Below are positions 14,143-23,702 of a DNA stretch of 37,293 nucleotides, piece after piece. Origin of the DNA: Prevotella sp. (GTDB taxonomy: Bacteria; Bacteroidota; Bacteroidia; Bacteroidales; Bacteroidaceae); assembly GCA_022511075.1 (NCBI GenBank), contig JAFLSE010000031.1, positions 1 to 37,293 of the forward strand, given 5' to 3'. The notes beneath the pieces were generated by a model. It was not told the DNA's origin and did not search any database. It was given only the letters and a program-made list of their open reading frames with translations. The translations under genes were made by a program, and so were the position numbers. Position 1 is the first letter of the stretch. Each line of letters opens with the position of its first letter.

Positions 14143-15246
14143 ATGAATCATCCAGAAAACAACGAAGAATTCAAGGGGCTGACCGTCAACGACGGAGTGG
14201 AGCAGCCCTCGATAATAAATCCATACCTTAAACAGCGACGCATAAAGCGCCGCGAACTGTCGGTGGGCGACATGGTGGAAGGCATCCTCAAAGGCGATGT
14301 CACCACATTGAGCCGTGCCGTGACGCTGATAGAGAGTGCAAACCCCGACCACTACGCAAAGGCGCAGGAGGTGATAGAAAAGTGTCTGCCTCATAGCGGC
14401 AACTCCGTGCGCATAGGCATCAGCGGCGTGCCGGGTGCAGGCAAGTCTACGAGCATCGACGAGTTTGGTATGCACGTATTAAAAGAACACGGCGGCAAAC
14501 TTGCCGTGCTTGCCATAGACCCTTCGAGCGAGCGCACAAAGGGCAGCATTCTCGGCGACAAGACGCGTATGGAAAAACTTTCGCAGCACCCCGATTCGTT
14601 CATTCGCCCTTCACCATCGGCAGGGTCGCTCGGCGGCGTGGCACGCAAGACGAGGGAGACGATAATTCTCTGCGAGGCTGCCGGCTTCGACAAGGTGTTT
14701 GTGGAGACCGTGGGCGTTGGGCAGAGCGAGACGGCGTGTCATTCAATGGTCGATTTCTTCCTGCTCATTCAGGTTGCCGGCACGGGCGATGAACTTCAGG
14801 GCATAAAGCGCGGAATAATGGAGATTTCCGACGGCATCGTCATCAACAAGTGCGACGGCGACAACGTGGAGCGATGCCATTTGGCAGCCACCAACTTCCG
14901 CAATGCGCTGCATTTCTTCCCTATGCCCGAGAGCGGTTGGTCGCCCAAGGTGCTTTGCTACAGCGGCTTCTATGGCACGGGCATCAAGGAGGTGTGGGAT
15001 ATGATATACCAGTATTTCGACTTCGTGCGCCACAACGGTTATTTCACCCACCGCCGCAACGAGCAGAGCAAGTACTGGATGTATGAGACGATAAACGAAC
15101 AACTGCGCTCGTCGTTCTACAACAACCCTGCAATACGCAGCCATCTTTATGCCGCGGAGCAGAGCGTGCTGCAAGGGCAAAAGACGAGTTTTGCCGCGGC
15201 AGGTCAGTTGCTAAATGAGTATTTCAAGCGCGATGTACCAAATTGA
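14143..15246 (+). CDS. meaB: MeaB-type GTPase (methylmalonyl-CoA mutase-associated)
   Basis: A 367-residue P-loop GTPase of the MeaB/ArgK group, which protects and reloads B12-dependent methylmalonyl-CoA mutase. Walker A GVPGAGKS lies at residues 95-102. It is followed by LAVLAIDPSSERTKGSILGDKTRME, the switch region ETVGVGQSE, the base-recognition INKCDGD, and the C-terminal arm used for dimerisation. No mutase genes are in the window. In Bacteroidota the mutase makes propionate from succinate, which fits an anaerobic fermenter. The gene starts 3 bases after rsgA and overlaps ispH by 14 bases at its end. Confidence 0.93.
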   Translation: MNHPENNEEFKGLTVNDGVEQPSIINPYLKQRRIKRRELSVGDMVEGILKGDVTTLSRAVTLIESANPDHYAKAQEVIEKCLPHSGNSVRIGISGVPGAGKSTSIDEFGMHVLKEHGGKLAVLAIDPSSERTKGSILGDKTRMEKLSQHPDSFIRPSPSAGSLGGVARKTRETIILCEAAGFDKVFVETVGVGQSETACHSMVDFFLLIQVAGTGDELQGIKRGIMEISDGIVINKCDGDNVERCHLAATNFRNALHFFPMPESGWSPKVLCYSGFYGTGIKEVWDMIYQYFDFVRHNGYFTHRRNEQSKYWMYETINEQLRSSFYNNPAIRSHLYAAEQSVLQGQKTSFAAAGQLLNEYFKRDVPN

Positions 15247-16087
15247 GATTGACGACGGCAGCGGCTTCTGCTTCGGCGTTACCACCGCCATAAAGAAAGC
15301 CGAGGAGGAATTGGCAAAGGGCACTCGCCTCTATTGCCTTGGCGACATCGTGCACAATGGTATGGAGTGCGACCGACTGAAAAAACTCGGTCTCATAACC
15401 ATCAACCACGACGACATGGCGCAGTTGCACGATGCGAAAGTGCTCTTGCGCGCCCACGGTGAGCCGCCGTCAACATACGAACTTGCCCGACGGAACAACA
15501 TCGAGATTATAGATGCCACCTGCCCCGTGGTGCTCCAACTTCAGCGGCGCATAAAAAGCCAATACGACAACGAGCCGTCGGCACAGATAGTAATCTTCGG
15601 CAAGAACGGACACGCCGAGGTGCTCGGACTCGTGGGGCAGACGCAGCAGAGGGCTATCGTGATAGAGAAATTCGAGGACGTGATGTGCCTCGACTTCTCG
15701 CGCGACATCTATCTTTACAGCCAGACAACAAAGAGCCTCGACGAGTTCCACCAGATAATAAACTACATTCAGGAGCACATCTCCCCTTCTGCCACCTTCC
15801 GCAGTTTCGACACCATCTGCCGCCAGGTAGCCAACCGAATGCCCAACATCTCCCGCTTTGCCACCCGTCACGACCTCATTCTCTTTGTCTGCGGCCGCAA
15901 GTCGAGCAACGGCAAGGTGCTTTTCAACGAGTGCAAGAGCGTCAATCCCAACAGCCACTTGATAGAAGGTCCTGAAGAGATTTCACCCGAATGGCTCAAG
16001 GGAATAAACTCCATCGGCATCTGCGGTGCCACCAGCACCCCGAAATGGCTTATGGAGCAATGTCGTGATGCAATCAACAAAGAATAA
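15233..16087 (+). CDS. ispH: IspH, 4-hydroxy-3-methylbut-2-enyl diphosphate reductase
   Basis: A 284-residue iron-sulfur enzyme for the last step of the MEP isoprenoid pathway, giving IPP and DMAPP. The three cluster-binding cysteines are present: GFCFGV (Cys13), DATCPVV (Cys97) and FDTICRQ (Cys196). Also seen are RAHGEPPS, FGKNGHAEVLGLVGQT and the C-terminal GICGATSTPKWLM. The ATG at 15233 is chosen because MYQIEIDDGSG matches the family's start. The in-frame ATG at 15215 would add six residues, all within meaB. The overlap with meaB suggests coupled translation. It is the last gene of the operon and is followed by a strong hairpin. Confidence 0.95.
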   Translation: MYQIEIDDGSGFCFGVTTAIKKAEEELAKGTRLYCLGDIVHNGMECDRLKKLGLITINHDDMAQLHDAKVLLRAHGEPPSTYELARRNNIEIIDATCPVVLQLQRRIKSQYDNEPSAQIVIFGKNGHAEVLGLVGQTQQRAIVIEKFEDVMCLDFSRDIYLYSQTTKSLDEFHQIINYIQEHISPSATFRSFDTICRQVANRMPNISRFATRHDLILFVCGRKSSNGKVLFNECKSVNPNSHLIEGPEEISPEWLKGINSIGICGATSTPKWLMEQCRDAINKE

Positions 16088-16112
16088 AACAGGCAATGAA
16101 TAACATCATAAC

Positions 16113-16149
16113 AAAAGCGCACCAGATATTTGGTGCGCTTTTGATTTTA
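16113..16149. terminator. perfect 12-bp hairpin terminator after ispH (bidirectional)
   Basis: AAAAGCGCACCA (16113-16124), a 6-base loop, TGGTGCGCTTTT (16131-16142), then a T-rich tail. The A-run on the other side lets it also end the convergent susD transcript, whose stop is 28 bases away. Nearly the same hairpin lies after the second susD at 31094-31120. Confidence 0.85.
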
Positions 16150-16169
16150 TTCTTATCAGCAGATTCGTC

Positions 16170-18413
16170 TTACTCTGCAGGAGCGGTGTCTGCCAATGGG
16201 TCAAAGAGACCTTCTGCATTGCGGTTCAAGTCGTGCCAGCCTACTGTCTGATGCAATGTTACGTTGGTTTGCATGGCGTTATAACGCAGACCAATAAAAT
16301 AATACTTGGGCAAGAATTTTATGGTAAGAGCATCGTCATTACCGTCAAGATTTGCATCCTTGCGCACAAGGTTATTGTCATAAAATTCTGCAAGCGCCTT
16401 TACAGCATCGTTAGCATAACCTGTGGATGCATCGTAACTCATATCTTCATCAAGTGACAATGCTTTTGGACGAAGATCAAACAATGGATCCTTGCTTGTT
16501 TCCTTTTCGGCTACCACTGTTGAATACATAATGATTTGGTGACGCTTTGTACCATTGAGAGGCTTCACACCAAGATATGTACATGTGTTACCACCAAAGC
16601 CAGTCAATGCCCACGAAGCCTTTATGGAAGCCTGGTCAGCACCACCGTCGAAGAGCATCCAACGACGCATATCATCAAAGCGTTTACCCTCGTATGCAAG
16701 TTCTATCTGGCGTTCATAGAGAATAGCAGACAAAAGTTTAGCACGATCGCCAGATATAGATGCATCCAAACCATAGTTGTTTGATGCGGTATAGCCTACA
16801 CGAGCACGTATTTTCTGCAATGCCTGCACAGCCTCATCATAGTGACCTGCACCAGCAGCAGCCTCTGCAAAGTTGAGCAAAACCTCGGCATAACGCATTG
16901 TAATAAGTGGTGCTCCGCACTTCTGGAAACCTTTAGGAGTAGAAGCGCTTTCTAAGAATTCATAGAACGCTGTCGGATGCAGATGATAATCATCGGAACG
17001 CTTACGCAAATAAATAGCATGGTTAGTTGTTTCGAGAAGATCAGGAGAATATCCAGACGCAGACAAGCTTGTTTGGTCCTCTGCCTTGTCATACCATGTA
17101 TAACTCCACAAAGAGTAGTCCCTACCTGTAGGATAATAAGATGGAATAACTGTCTTAAGAGCTTCATCTGACAATCTTACTGTACCCTCATCGAACTGCC
17201 ACTCTACACCAGGGAAAGCAAATGTACGGTAGAAACGTGGGTCACGATTTAGCCAGAACTTATTCTTGTCATACTGTATGGAAGATTCGCTTGGCTTCTT
17301 TCCATCAGCCATTGGGAAAAGATCAATCATTTCCGCTGTGGGTGTAAGCGAGCCACCTCCATTTGAGTTCTTTGGACGTAAATAGTGCTCTGTATAGTTA
17401 TACTTACCATAATTTGGCTGTCCCGAAACATTATCTCTCAAGTTACAAAGCGTCACGAACACAGCTTCACTTATATTACCTTCGCTACCGGTATAGTCCA
17501 TCCACAATCTCGCCCAGTTTGCTGCATTCTGTTCACCGCCATTGTTTGCATATACAAGTCCGAATCTACCTAAATCGAGTTTTGCAAGCGCAGCTTTGTT
17601 TGCCTCGTATGCAGCCTCCCAACGGCTTGTCTCATCGCCACGATTGAACAAAGGACTTGCATAAAGCAACAGCAAATTACCTTTCAGAGCTTCTGCCAAT
17701 CCTGATGTGATACGTCCAAAATCATTGGCATCGTTCTCCCATCTTGCAGGAAGCATACTTGAAGCCTTGTCAAGGTCTTCACAAATGAAATCAATGCACT
17801 GCTTAGTAGTAGCACGCGGTTTGATGAGATCACCTCCACCATTGCCAAGTATCGGATCCTGCACATAGTCAATTATAGGCACTCCACCATATATTTTTAC
17901 CATTTGGTAATACATATATGCACGGAAGAAATAAGCCTGTCCGAGCAGTTTATTCTTCTCATCTTCCGTCAGACCATCTGAGCCGGAAACTCCCTCTATC
18001 ACGTCGTTGCAACCGCGAACGTGTCCCCATGGACTATAAACATCGTTTGCCACATAGAACAAGTCATAAAGGTTTTCAGAACTATAAATCAACTCTTCTT
18101 CTGGATTGGTATAGATACTGAATCCTCCGAATTCTTCCGTACTCTTAGCATACTTGTCTGCCCAGCCAATACTTGTAAAATTGTTGACGTTACCAACGCC
18201 ATTGCCATCATGAGCTATGGCAATTGGAAGCAATTGAAAATAAAGGTTGGCAACTCGCTCATTTGCTCCGCTATAAGAACCGTAGGTGTTTGAAGAATCA
18301 AAACTACCATAATTCTTCTTTTTCGTCAAAAAGTCATCGCTGCAGGCTGTTGTTACACCAATCAAAATGGCTGATGCAAGAGCCAATTTACCGTATTTAT
18401 ATATATTGTTCAT
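16170..18413 (-). CDS. SusD/RagB-family surface glycan-binding lipoprotein (arm 1)
   Basis: A 747-residue outer-membrane lipoprotein. The signal peptide ends in a lipobox with Cys24 (GVTTACSDDF), and the acidic residues after Cys fit the Bacteroidota surface-export signal. The SusD fold is shown by the N-terminal SusD-like region (RGCNDVIEGV, LGQAYFFRAYMYYQMVKIYGGVPIID), the middle repeats, and the RagB C-terminal part (MRYAEVLLNFAEAAAGAG, LQKIRARVGY, AILYERQIELAYEGKRFDDMRRW). It is longer than typical SusD (about 550), a trait shared with its paralog at 28741. It should cap the SusC barrel encoded 21 bases upstream and capture oligosaccharide. Codons are richer in A/T at third positions than in the paralog. 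Confidence 0.94.
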   Translation of the reverse strand: MNNIYKYGKLALASAILIGVTTACSDDFLTKKKNYGSFDSSNTYGSYSGANERVANLYFQLLPIAIAHDGNGVGNVNNFTSIGWADKYAKSTEEFGGFSIYTNPEEELIYSSENLYDLFYVANDVYSPWGHVRGCNDVIEGVSGSDGLTEDEKNKLLGQAYFFRAYMYYQMVKIYGGVPIIDYVQDPILGNGGGDLIKPRATTKQCIDFICEDLDKASSMLPARWENDANDFGRITSGLAEALKGNLLLLYASPLFNRGDETSRWEAAYEANKAALAKLDLGRFGLVYANNGGEQNAANWARLWMDYTGSEGNISEAVFVTLCNLRDNVSGQPNYGKYNYTEHYLRPKNSNGGGSLTPTAEMIDLFPMADGKKPSESSIQYDKNKFWLNRDPRFYRTFAFPGVEWQFDEGTVRLSDEALKTVIPSYYPTGRDYSLWSYTWYDKAEDQTSLSASGYSPDLLETTNHAIYLRKRSDDYHLHPTAFYEFLESASTPKGFQKCGAPLITMRYAEVLLNFAEAAAGAGHYDEAVQALQKIRARVGYTASNNYGLDASISGDRAKLLSAILYERQIELAYEGKRFDDMRRWMLFDGGADQASIKASWALTGFGGNTCTYLGVKPLNGTKRHQIIMYSTVVAEKETSKDPLFDLRPKALSLDEDMSYDASTGYANDAVKALAEFYDNNLVRKDANLDGNDDALTIKFLPKYYFIGLRYNAMQTNVTLHQTVGWHDLNRNAEGLFDPLADTAPAE

Positions 18414-18434
18414 ATCGTTATTCTTTAAATTGTT

Positions 18435-21400
18435 TTAGAATGAAACATTTACACCCATCGTAATCTTGCGCAGGTTTGGATAGCGTGTATATGTACCGCC
18501 CCATGAAGCCCAGCTCTTGTTGGGATAGTTGTTTACAAAGTTGATTGCATTTTGGCAAGTTAGATTCAGTCTTACGCTGCTAAGTCCAATAGTTTCAATC
18601 CACTTTTTGGGAAGTGTATATGCAACCGTGATGTTACGCAATGAAATAGAAGTAGCGTCAACAAGCCAGAAGGAAGATGCCAAGTTGTTAATGCTATATC
18701 TCATGTTAGGCATTGAAGCATTTCTATTCATTGGTACTGTAATGTTGCCAGATGCATCATAAATGTCTTCATAGTTGTACATATCGATAAACGATGTAGG
18801 CATATTCTCATATTCATAATTCGTACAAGCCTGACGGAAATCAGTCTGCACAAAATTCTTTGCACCCCAACTTGCTGCAAACTGTGCGGTAATAGACAAA
18901 CTCTTGTACTGACCGCCAAAATTCAATGTAAAGCCATAAGGATTGCTTGAATATTCAGACAAGCGTATAATGTCATCTTTCTGGTCTACAACACCGTCGG
19001 GTTCTCCCCATGTGCCATCACCATTGTTCGTACCGCAAACATCTTCATATATGAGCATACCTGGACGTACAGCGCTCTTTGACATTCCAAGATATTGAGT
19101 AATGTGATACTTCTCGAAATATTCGTCAATTTCCTGATAGCTACGGAACATACCGATACACTTCAATCCCCAAACACCGCGGTCAACACGTTCATTCCTT
19201 ACTTGTGAGTCATGCTCTGGAGTTGCCTGGAAGTTGTTCTCAAGCATTTTGTTGTCGCTATATCCAGTGTTCAGTTTTGCCCAATAAGTAAAGTCCTTAC
19301 CAATCTTGTCGCGCCATCCAAGAGTTATTTCCCAACCCCAAGAGTTCATTGCACCATAGTTTTCAGGAGTTGCCTGAGTACCTACTGTAGTTGGATATTC
19401 CGCTGTACCTGTACGTGTTGCAAATAAGTCACGACCGCGGTCAAAATAGTAGTTGAAATCAACAGACAGACGACTGTTAAGGAAACGTGCGTCAATACCT
19501 ATATTTGTCTTGTATGTCTTGTCCCAATGTACATCGCTGTTCACACCAGCCTTTGGCATAACGAGACCTGCACTTACATTACTATTTAAACTATTGGAAC
19601 CAAATACAGCACCTTTATCCAAGTTGCCATTGCGCTCATAAAGTTGTGTCCAAAGCCATGCCCTGATATTGTCGCGACCCATAAGACCCCAAGAAGCACG
19701 GATTTTCAGGAAGTCCATCCAAGTAACCGATTTCTTGAACCACTCCTCTTCAGATACAACCCAACCTGCACTGACAGACGGGAAATAGCCCCAATAGTTT
19801 TTGGGAGCAAACTTTGTAGAGGCATCAGTACGCATAAGGAATTCCAAAAGATATTTGCTTGCGTATGCATAATTGAAACGTCCGATATAAGAAAGCATAC
19901 CACTTTCGCTGCGTCCAAAATATGTTGTTTGGTCGCCTGTGGCACTTGCCGACGTTCCGTCATGATATGACAAAGGGTCAGTTACGCTTCCCCACATATC
20001 TTCCGATTCAGCCTCACTCTTCTCTATTGAGAACAATCCGCTGACATCGTGCTGCCCAAATGTACGGGCATACTGCAACGTAAAGTTAAGCTGGTAACTT
20101 TCACTCTCTGTCATAGAACGACGCAAATAACCATTGCCGTCAGATATACGCATAACACCCATATTCGCCGCCGATATGTCTATGTCGTCGCCTGTATAGA
20201 GGTGACCGCCACTACCGCCACGGTTAAGCAAGCGATAAACATCAATAACGGTACTTGACAAATTTGTCTTGCTGTTATTTATGGTCTTTGAATAAGATAT
20301 TTTTGCAGAAAGTCCCTTAAGAGGCTTAATAAATCCAAAGTCAATCTCGGCAGAACCGTTGATGTTCATATTTGAATTACGGGTATTGCTGTTGTCCGTA
20401 CCATTCTGCACGGCAGCAAAGTTGTATAGGTTTGTAGCACTTGTTTGCTGGGTGTTTTCCATACCGCTCCATACAACAGGATATATTCCCATATAGTCGG
20501 GAACAAAAGGCAGGTGTGTCATCAACGATTTATAATCAAAATCTGTACCACCACCTTGTGGAGAAACCATCTTGTTTGTCGTTCCATAGTCACCAGATAC
20601 CTGAATGGTTGTCTTGACATATTTACCGATATTTCCGTTAACGCCAGCACGATAGTTCCAGCGATCATAGTCAAGCCTGCCAAGGTTACCATCTTGGTTG
20701 AAGTATGAAACACTTGCGAAATATGTAGCCTTGTCGTTACCGCCATTCATATTTATGTTATGACGATGTGTGAGTGCTGCACGCCATTCCCTGTCAAGCA
20801 AGTCATAATTGATATTGCGCATTGCGTTTATTTCGTCAAGCTGGAAAAGCTGTGTGCGCATTTCTATGTTGTCTTGTGTGGAAGTGTTAGCTGCACGCAT
20901 GGTATTATATGTACGTGCATACTGGTCAGAACTCATCATCTTCGGAGTATAGAGAGCGTCTGTATAACCGTATTGTCCAGAATAAGATATTTTTGGTGCT
21001 CCTTGTGAGCCCTGTTTTGTCTTTACGAGAACAACACCGTATGCAGCACGGGCACCATACACAGCAGCCGAAGCATCTTTCAACACGGAAATACTCTCAA
21101 CCTCGTTTGCATCAAGGTTGTTGAAAGCCTCTTCAGTAGAAATGAACCCGTCAATAACATAAAGCGGAGAAGGATTGGCATCACCACCACGTGAAGCATC
21201 TGGCGTAACACTTGTGGCGGCACCACTTTGACGTATCTGCAAACTTGGGGCTTCACCAGGACGAGAACCGCCACTTGTTACGCTCACACCATTGAACTGT
21301 CCTACGAGGGCATCTCCAAGACTACCCACTGAGAGATCCTGAATGTCCTTTGTGTTAAGTGTAGACACGGCACCTGTCACATTCTTCATCTTCTGAACAC

Positions 21401-21737
21401 CATAACCCACAACCACAACTTCTTCAAGGCTCTGGCGGTCTTCTTGCAGCTTTATAACCACGTTGTCACGTGCAGCTACGGTCTGTGGAACATAACCAAT
21501 ATATGTAACAACAATTTTCTTGCCTGCTGGCACTTCAATTGAAAAGTTTCCGTCGAAGTCGGTGATTGTACCACCAGTTTTCGAGTCTTGTATTTTAATG
21601 GTTGCACCGATAACAGCTTCACCCGTTTCGTCAACGACATTACCTTTTATAGTCTTCATTTGCTGGGCGAAAGCAGGAGATGCAAAAACTGTCATTGCAA
21701 TTCCAATGCAGCAGCTTAATATATGTCTTTTATTCAT
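18435..21737 (-). CDS. SusC/RagA-family TonB-linked outer-membrane transporter (arm 1)
   Basis: An 1100-residue protein. A signal peptide (cut after AFA, about residue 24) is followed by a carboxypeptidase-regulatory-like domain (about 28-100: GNVVDETGEAVIGATIKI, DFDGNFSIEVPAG, VTYIGYVPQ). Then come the TonB-box-like EEVVVVGYGVQK and the plug (VSVTSGGSRPGEAPSLQIRQ, LYVIDGFI, VESISVLKDASAAVYGARAA). The 22-strand barrel ends in VNVSF with a C-terminal Phe. No STN domain is present, so it is not a classic anti-sigma-signalling transporter. It pairs with the SusD gene 21 bases downstream and follows the lipoprotein gene by 35 bases. It is paralogous over its full length to the transporter at 25386-28706. 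Confidence 0.95.
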   Translation of the reverse strand: MNKRHILSCCIGIAMTVFASPAFAQQMKTIKGNVVDETGEAVIGATIKIQDSKTGGTITDFDGNFSIEVPAGKKIVVTYIGYVPQTVAARDNVVIKLQEDRQSLEEVVVVGYGVQKMKNVTGAVSTLNTKDIQDLSVGSLGDALVGQFNGVSVTSGGSRPGEAPSLQIRQSGAATSVTPDASRGGDANPSPLYVIDGFISTEEAFNNLDANEVESISVLKDASAAVYGARAAYGVVLVKTKQGSQGAPKISYSGQYGYTDALYTPKMMSSDQYARTYNTMRAANTSTQDNIEMRTQLFQLDEINAMRNINYDLLDREWRAALTHRHNINMNGGNDKATYFASVSYFNQDGNLGRLDYDRWNYRAGVNGNIGKYVKTTIQVSGDYGTTNKMVSPQGGGTDFDYKSLMTHLPFVPDYMGIYPVVWSGMENTQQTSATNLYNFAAVQNGTDNSNTRNSNMNINGSAEIDFGFIKPLKGLSAKISYSKTINNSKTNLSSTVIDVYRLLNRGGSGGHLYTGDDIDISAANMGVMRISDGNGYLRRSMTESESYQLNFTLQYARTFGQHDVSGLFSIEKSEAESEDMWGSVTDPLSYHDGTSASATGDQTTYFGRSESGMLSYIGRFNYAYASKYLLEFLMRTDASTKFAPKNYWGYFPSVSAGWVVSEEEWFKKSVTWMDFLKIRASWGLMGRDNIRAWLWTQLYERNGNLDKGAVFGSNSLNSNVSAGLVMPKAGVNSDVHWDKTYKTNIGIDARFLNSRLSVDFNYYFDRGRDLFATRTGTAEYPTTVGTQATPENYGAMNSWGWEITLGWRDKIGKDFTYWAKLNTGYSDNKMLENNFQATPEHDSQVRNERVDRGVWGLKCIGMFRSYQEIDEYFEKYHITQYLGMSKSAVRPGMLIYEDVCGTNNGDGTWGEPDGVVDQKDDIIRLSEYSSNPYGFTLNFGGQYKSLSITAQFAASWGAKNFVQTDFRQACTNYEYENMPTSFIDMYNYEDIYDASGNITVPMNRNASMPNMRYSINNLASSFWLVDATSISLRNITVAYTLPKKWIETIGLSSVRLNLTCQNAINFVNNYPNKSWASWGGTYTRYPNLRKITMGVNVSF

Positions 21738-21772
21738 AAGTATATTGTTCTTGTTAATTGTTAATTATTAAC

Positions 21773-23224
21773 TTAGTCAATTTCCGGCAGCCAGCGTGGA
21801 TCGCCAGTCCTTTTCTGTATCTGTGCAGCACCGTTAACGGTGAAGTCGCCGTTTGCAGGATTTGCAAATTTCGGGTCTTCCGTTATCTGCGTACCAGATT
21901 GGTCGTAACTTGAATTCTCCTCAAACGCCCCATCGAACATATATGTATTGTTTGCGAAAGTTGGATGAGAACTATTAATAGCACCGCCCACAAAACGGCG
22001 GGCAACGGCGTTATTGCTGCAATCTACAAAGATGCAGTTTGTCATAACCCAATAAGAACAGCTTTGACCATTGAATCCTGAATAGTTGCCCCACTGTCCT
22101 GCCTTTGCTATGTTGTAGAATGTGCTGTTCTGATATGAAATAAGGTTCTCGGTATATCCCATACGTGTGGCACGGGCATTGTTACCATATTGTACAAAAT
22201 AACTGTGGTCTTGGTCGCCTGTGTTATAGAATGTACTGTTTTGTACGCTTAAAGAAACAACGCCTCCGCCTCTAAAGTCAAAAACGATTGTAGATGCAGT
22301 GTTTGTCGTAAGATGCACAACGCAGTCTTTTATATCCAAAGAGCCGATGCCATACTTCTGTCCGTTGTCATACATGAACTTTCCGTTCACGTTCTCGAAA
22401 TTACAACCCATGATAAGTATAGGGTCTACAATATCGTAGTAATTTTGTGTTCCGCTGACAAGTCCCATAATGGATTCATCTAATGTCTTTGACATTTGTA
22501 ATGGTGCTGTCGTAGATGCCGCACAGTCAAAATCAACATATTTTACACCAAAACTTGTGCCGCTCTGCAGGCATGCACTATTGCCAGTGTAAGTGATTTT
22601 GGCATGGTTGTTCTTGCTCGTTGTACGCAAGGTAACCTTGTGGCTCAGGAAATCCACGGCATCTGACAGTGTGTAGTTTCCGCCAGGAATGAGATCGTAA
22701 TACAACATATCGGAAGCATCAGGGATTTGATTTGACTGGAAATAGCTATACAAATCTCCTTCCGGAATTTGTGCAATAGATGCAATGAATGACGAGAAAC
22801 TCTTTTCTGTAGATGTAACAGCCTCCTTGTTGTTCAGTTTCTCGTTGCCGAGTGTCCTTACTGTTAACTTAAAATTCGTATCCTCAGGACGGGACGAAGT
22901 AAGTGAACAACCGTCTATTACCTTGTTTTCGATGCCGTCAATGACAACAGGTGCATTAGGGTCGTTCACGTCGTAAAGTGAAACTTCATAGCCTCCTGCA
23001 CCAAACACAACAGGCCATGTGATTGTCTGCTGCGTTCCGTCTGTGCTAACAGAAATCACAATTTCACTTTCGTCCGGCGATTCAAGAGTGGTATTAGTCA
23101 CTCCTCCTGAGAAAGTTTCTTTACCATCATACGTATCAGCACACGATGCAAACAAAAGCGCGCCTATCATTAATGCGCCTAAGTGTAGCCTTGTGCCACG
23201 CATAATAAAATTCTTTTTCTTCAT
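21773..23224 (-). CDS. surface lipoprotein with FN3-like and beta-helix (DUF4957/DUF5123-type) regions (arm 1)
   Basis: A 483-residue lipoprotein with lipobox Cys28 (LLFASCAD). An FN3-like domain (about 45-145) contains TITWPVVFGAGGYEVSLYD and TVRTLGNEK. A right-handed beta-helix-like part follows (about 170-480) with repeated short turns such as VKYVDFDC, MGCNFENVNGKF, VQNSTFYNTG and YQNSTFYNIA. The end is FANPANGDFTV followed by TGDPRWLPEID. This matches the DUF4957/DUF5123 proteins found in pectin loci, which probably bind glycan at the surface and have no proven catalysis. It is first in its operon, ahead of susC and susD, which is unusual. The start codon at 23224 lies 5 bases from the central inverted repeat. 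Confidence 0.82.
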   Translation of the reverse strand: MKKKNFIMRGTRLHLGALMIGALLFASCADTYDGKETFSGGVTNTTLESPDESEIVISVSTDGTQQTITWPVVFGAGGYEVSLYDVNDPNAPVVIDGIENKVIDGCSLTSSRPEDTNFKLTVRTLGNEKLNNKEAVTSTEKSFSSFIASIAQIPEGDLYSYFQSNQIPDASDMLYYDLIPGGNYTLSDAVDFLSHKVTLRTTSKNNHAKITYTGNSACLQSGTSFGVKYVDFDCAASTTAPLQMSKTLDESIMGLVSGTQNYYDIVDPILIMGCNFENVNGKFMYDNGQKYGIGSLDIKDCVVHLTTNTASTIVFDFRGGGVVSLSVQNSTFYNTGDQDHSYFVQYGNNARATRMGYTENLISYQNSTFYNIAKAGQWGNYSGFNGQSCSYWVMTNCIFVDCSNNAVARRFVGGAINSSHPTFANNTYMFDGAFEENSSYDQSGTQITEDPKFANPANGDFTVNGAAQIQKRTGDPRWLPEID

Positions 23225-23228
23225 AAAT

Positions 23229-23333
23229 TTTAATGTTTTTAGTTTGTATTATGTTTATTGTTTGTTTTTTAGGTTTTATGCCTGTAATCTGCAGCTGCCT
23301 TTTCCATATTTACATACCTCGGCACGCAAGGTG
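23229..23333 (-). repeat. left arm of the central inverted repeat
   Basis: Two blocks are exact reverse complements of the right arm. 23229-23295 (67 bp) pairs with 23785-23851, and 23309-23333 (25 bp, containing CACCTTGCGTGCCGAGG on the minus strand) pairs with 23703-23727. Between the blocks the left arm has only 13 bases (23296-23308) against 57 in the right. Read leftward, the arm is the untranslated leader of the lipoprotein gene starting at 23224. Confidence 0.9.
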
Positions 23334-23485
23334 ATATTACAACTTGGTACAATTTATTGTAAAATTATGTATTATATACTGTTTTTATATTAATGCACAT
23401 AATAAGCACACATTATTAATATTATACGCGTGCGAGAAACCAATAGGCTGCCTGTGGAAAACAATGTGCTTGCAACTGTAGACAA

Positions 23486-23662
23486 TACCTTTGCAGATGT
23501 AAAGAAAACGTTTTCGTTTCTATCATCGTGCAAAATTTATATAAAACAAACGCACATTGGTTAAAAAGTCTTTAAGAAAGCTTTTCTGTCGTTAACGAAC
23601 GTTATAAAAGGAGTAGTTTGCGTTAAAGAGATTGTCACTTTGTTGTTTTTTTGTTAACTTTG
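23486..23662 (+). promoter_or_regulatory. rightward promoter(s) inside the 369-bp unique centre
   Basis: TAACTTTG at 23655-23662 is a perfect -7 box, with TTG at 23632-23634 spaced by 20 bases. The start would be near 23668, giving a leader of about 190 nt for the gene at 23857. A second perfect -7, TACCTTTG, lies at 23486-23493 without a clear -33. I scanned the minus strand of 23225-23702 for TAnnTTTG and found no perfect match; the nearest are single-mismatch sites around 23531 and 23691. As the sequence stands, the segment points right only. Confidence 0.6.
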
Positions 23663-23702
23663 CACGTCGCATAATGCTATTTACACATGCCAAACTAACC
23701 AA

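Noticed and set aside
15215..15232. Upstream ATG for ispH
   Set aside because: It adds six residues not found in the family and deepens the overlap with meaB.
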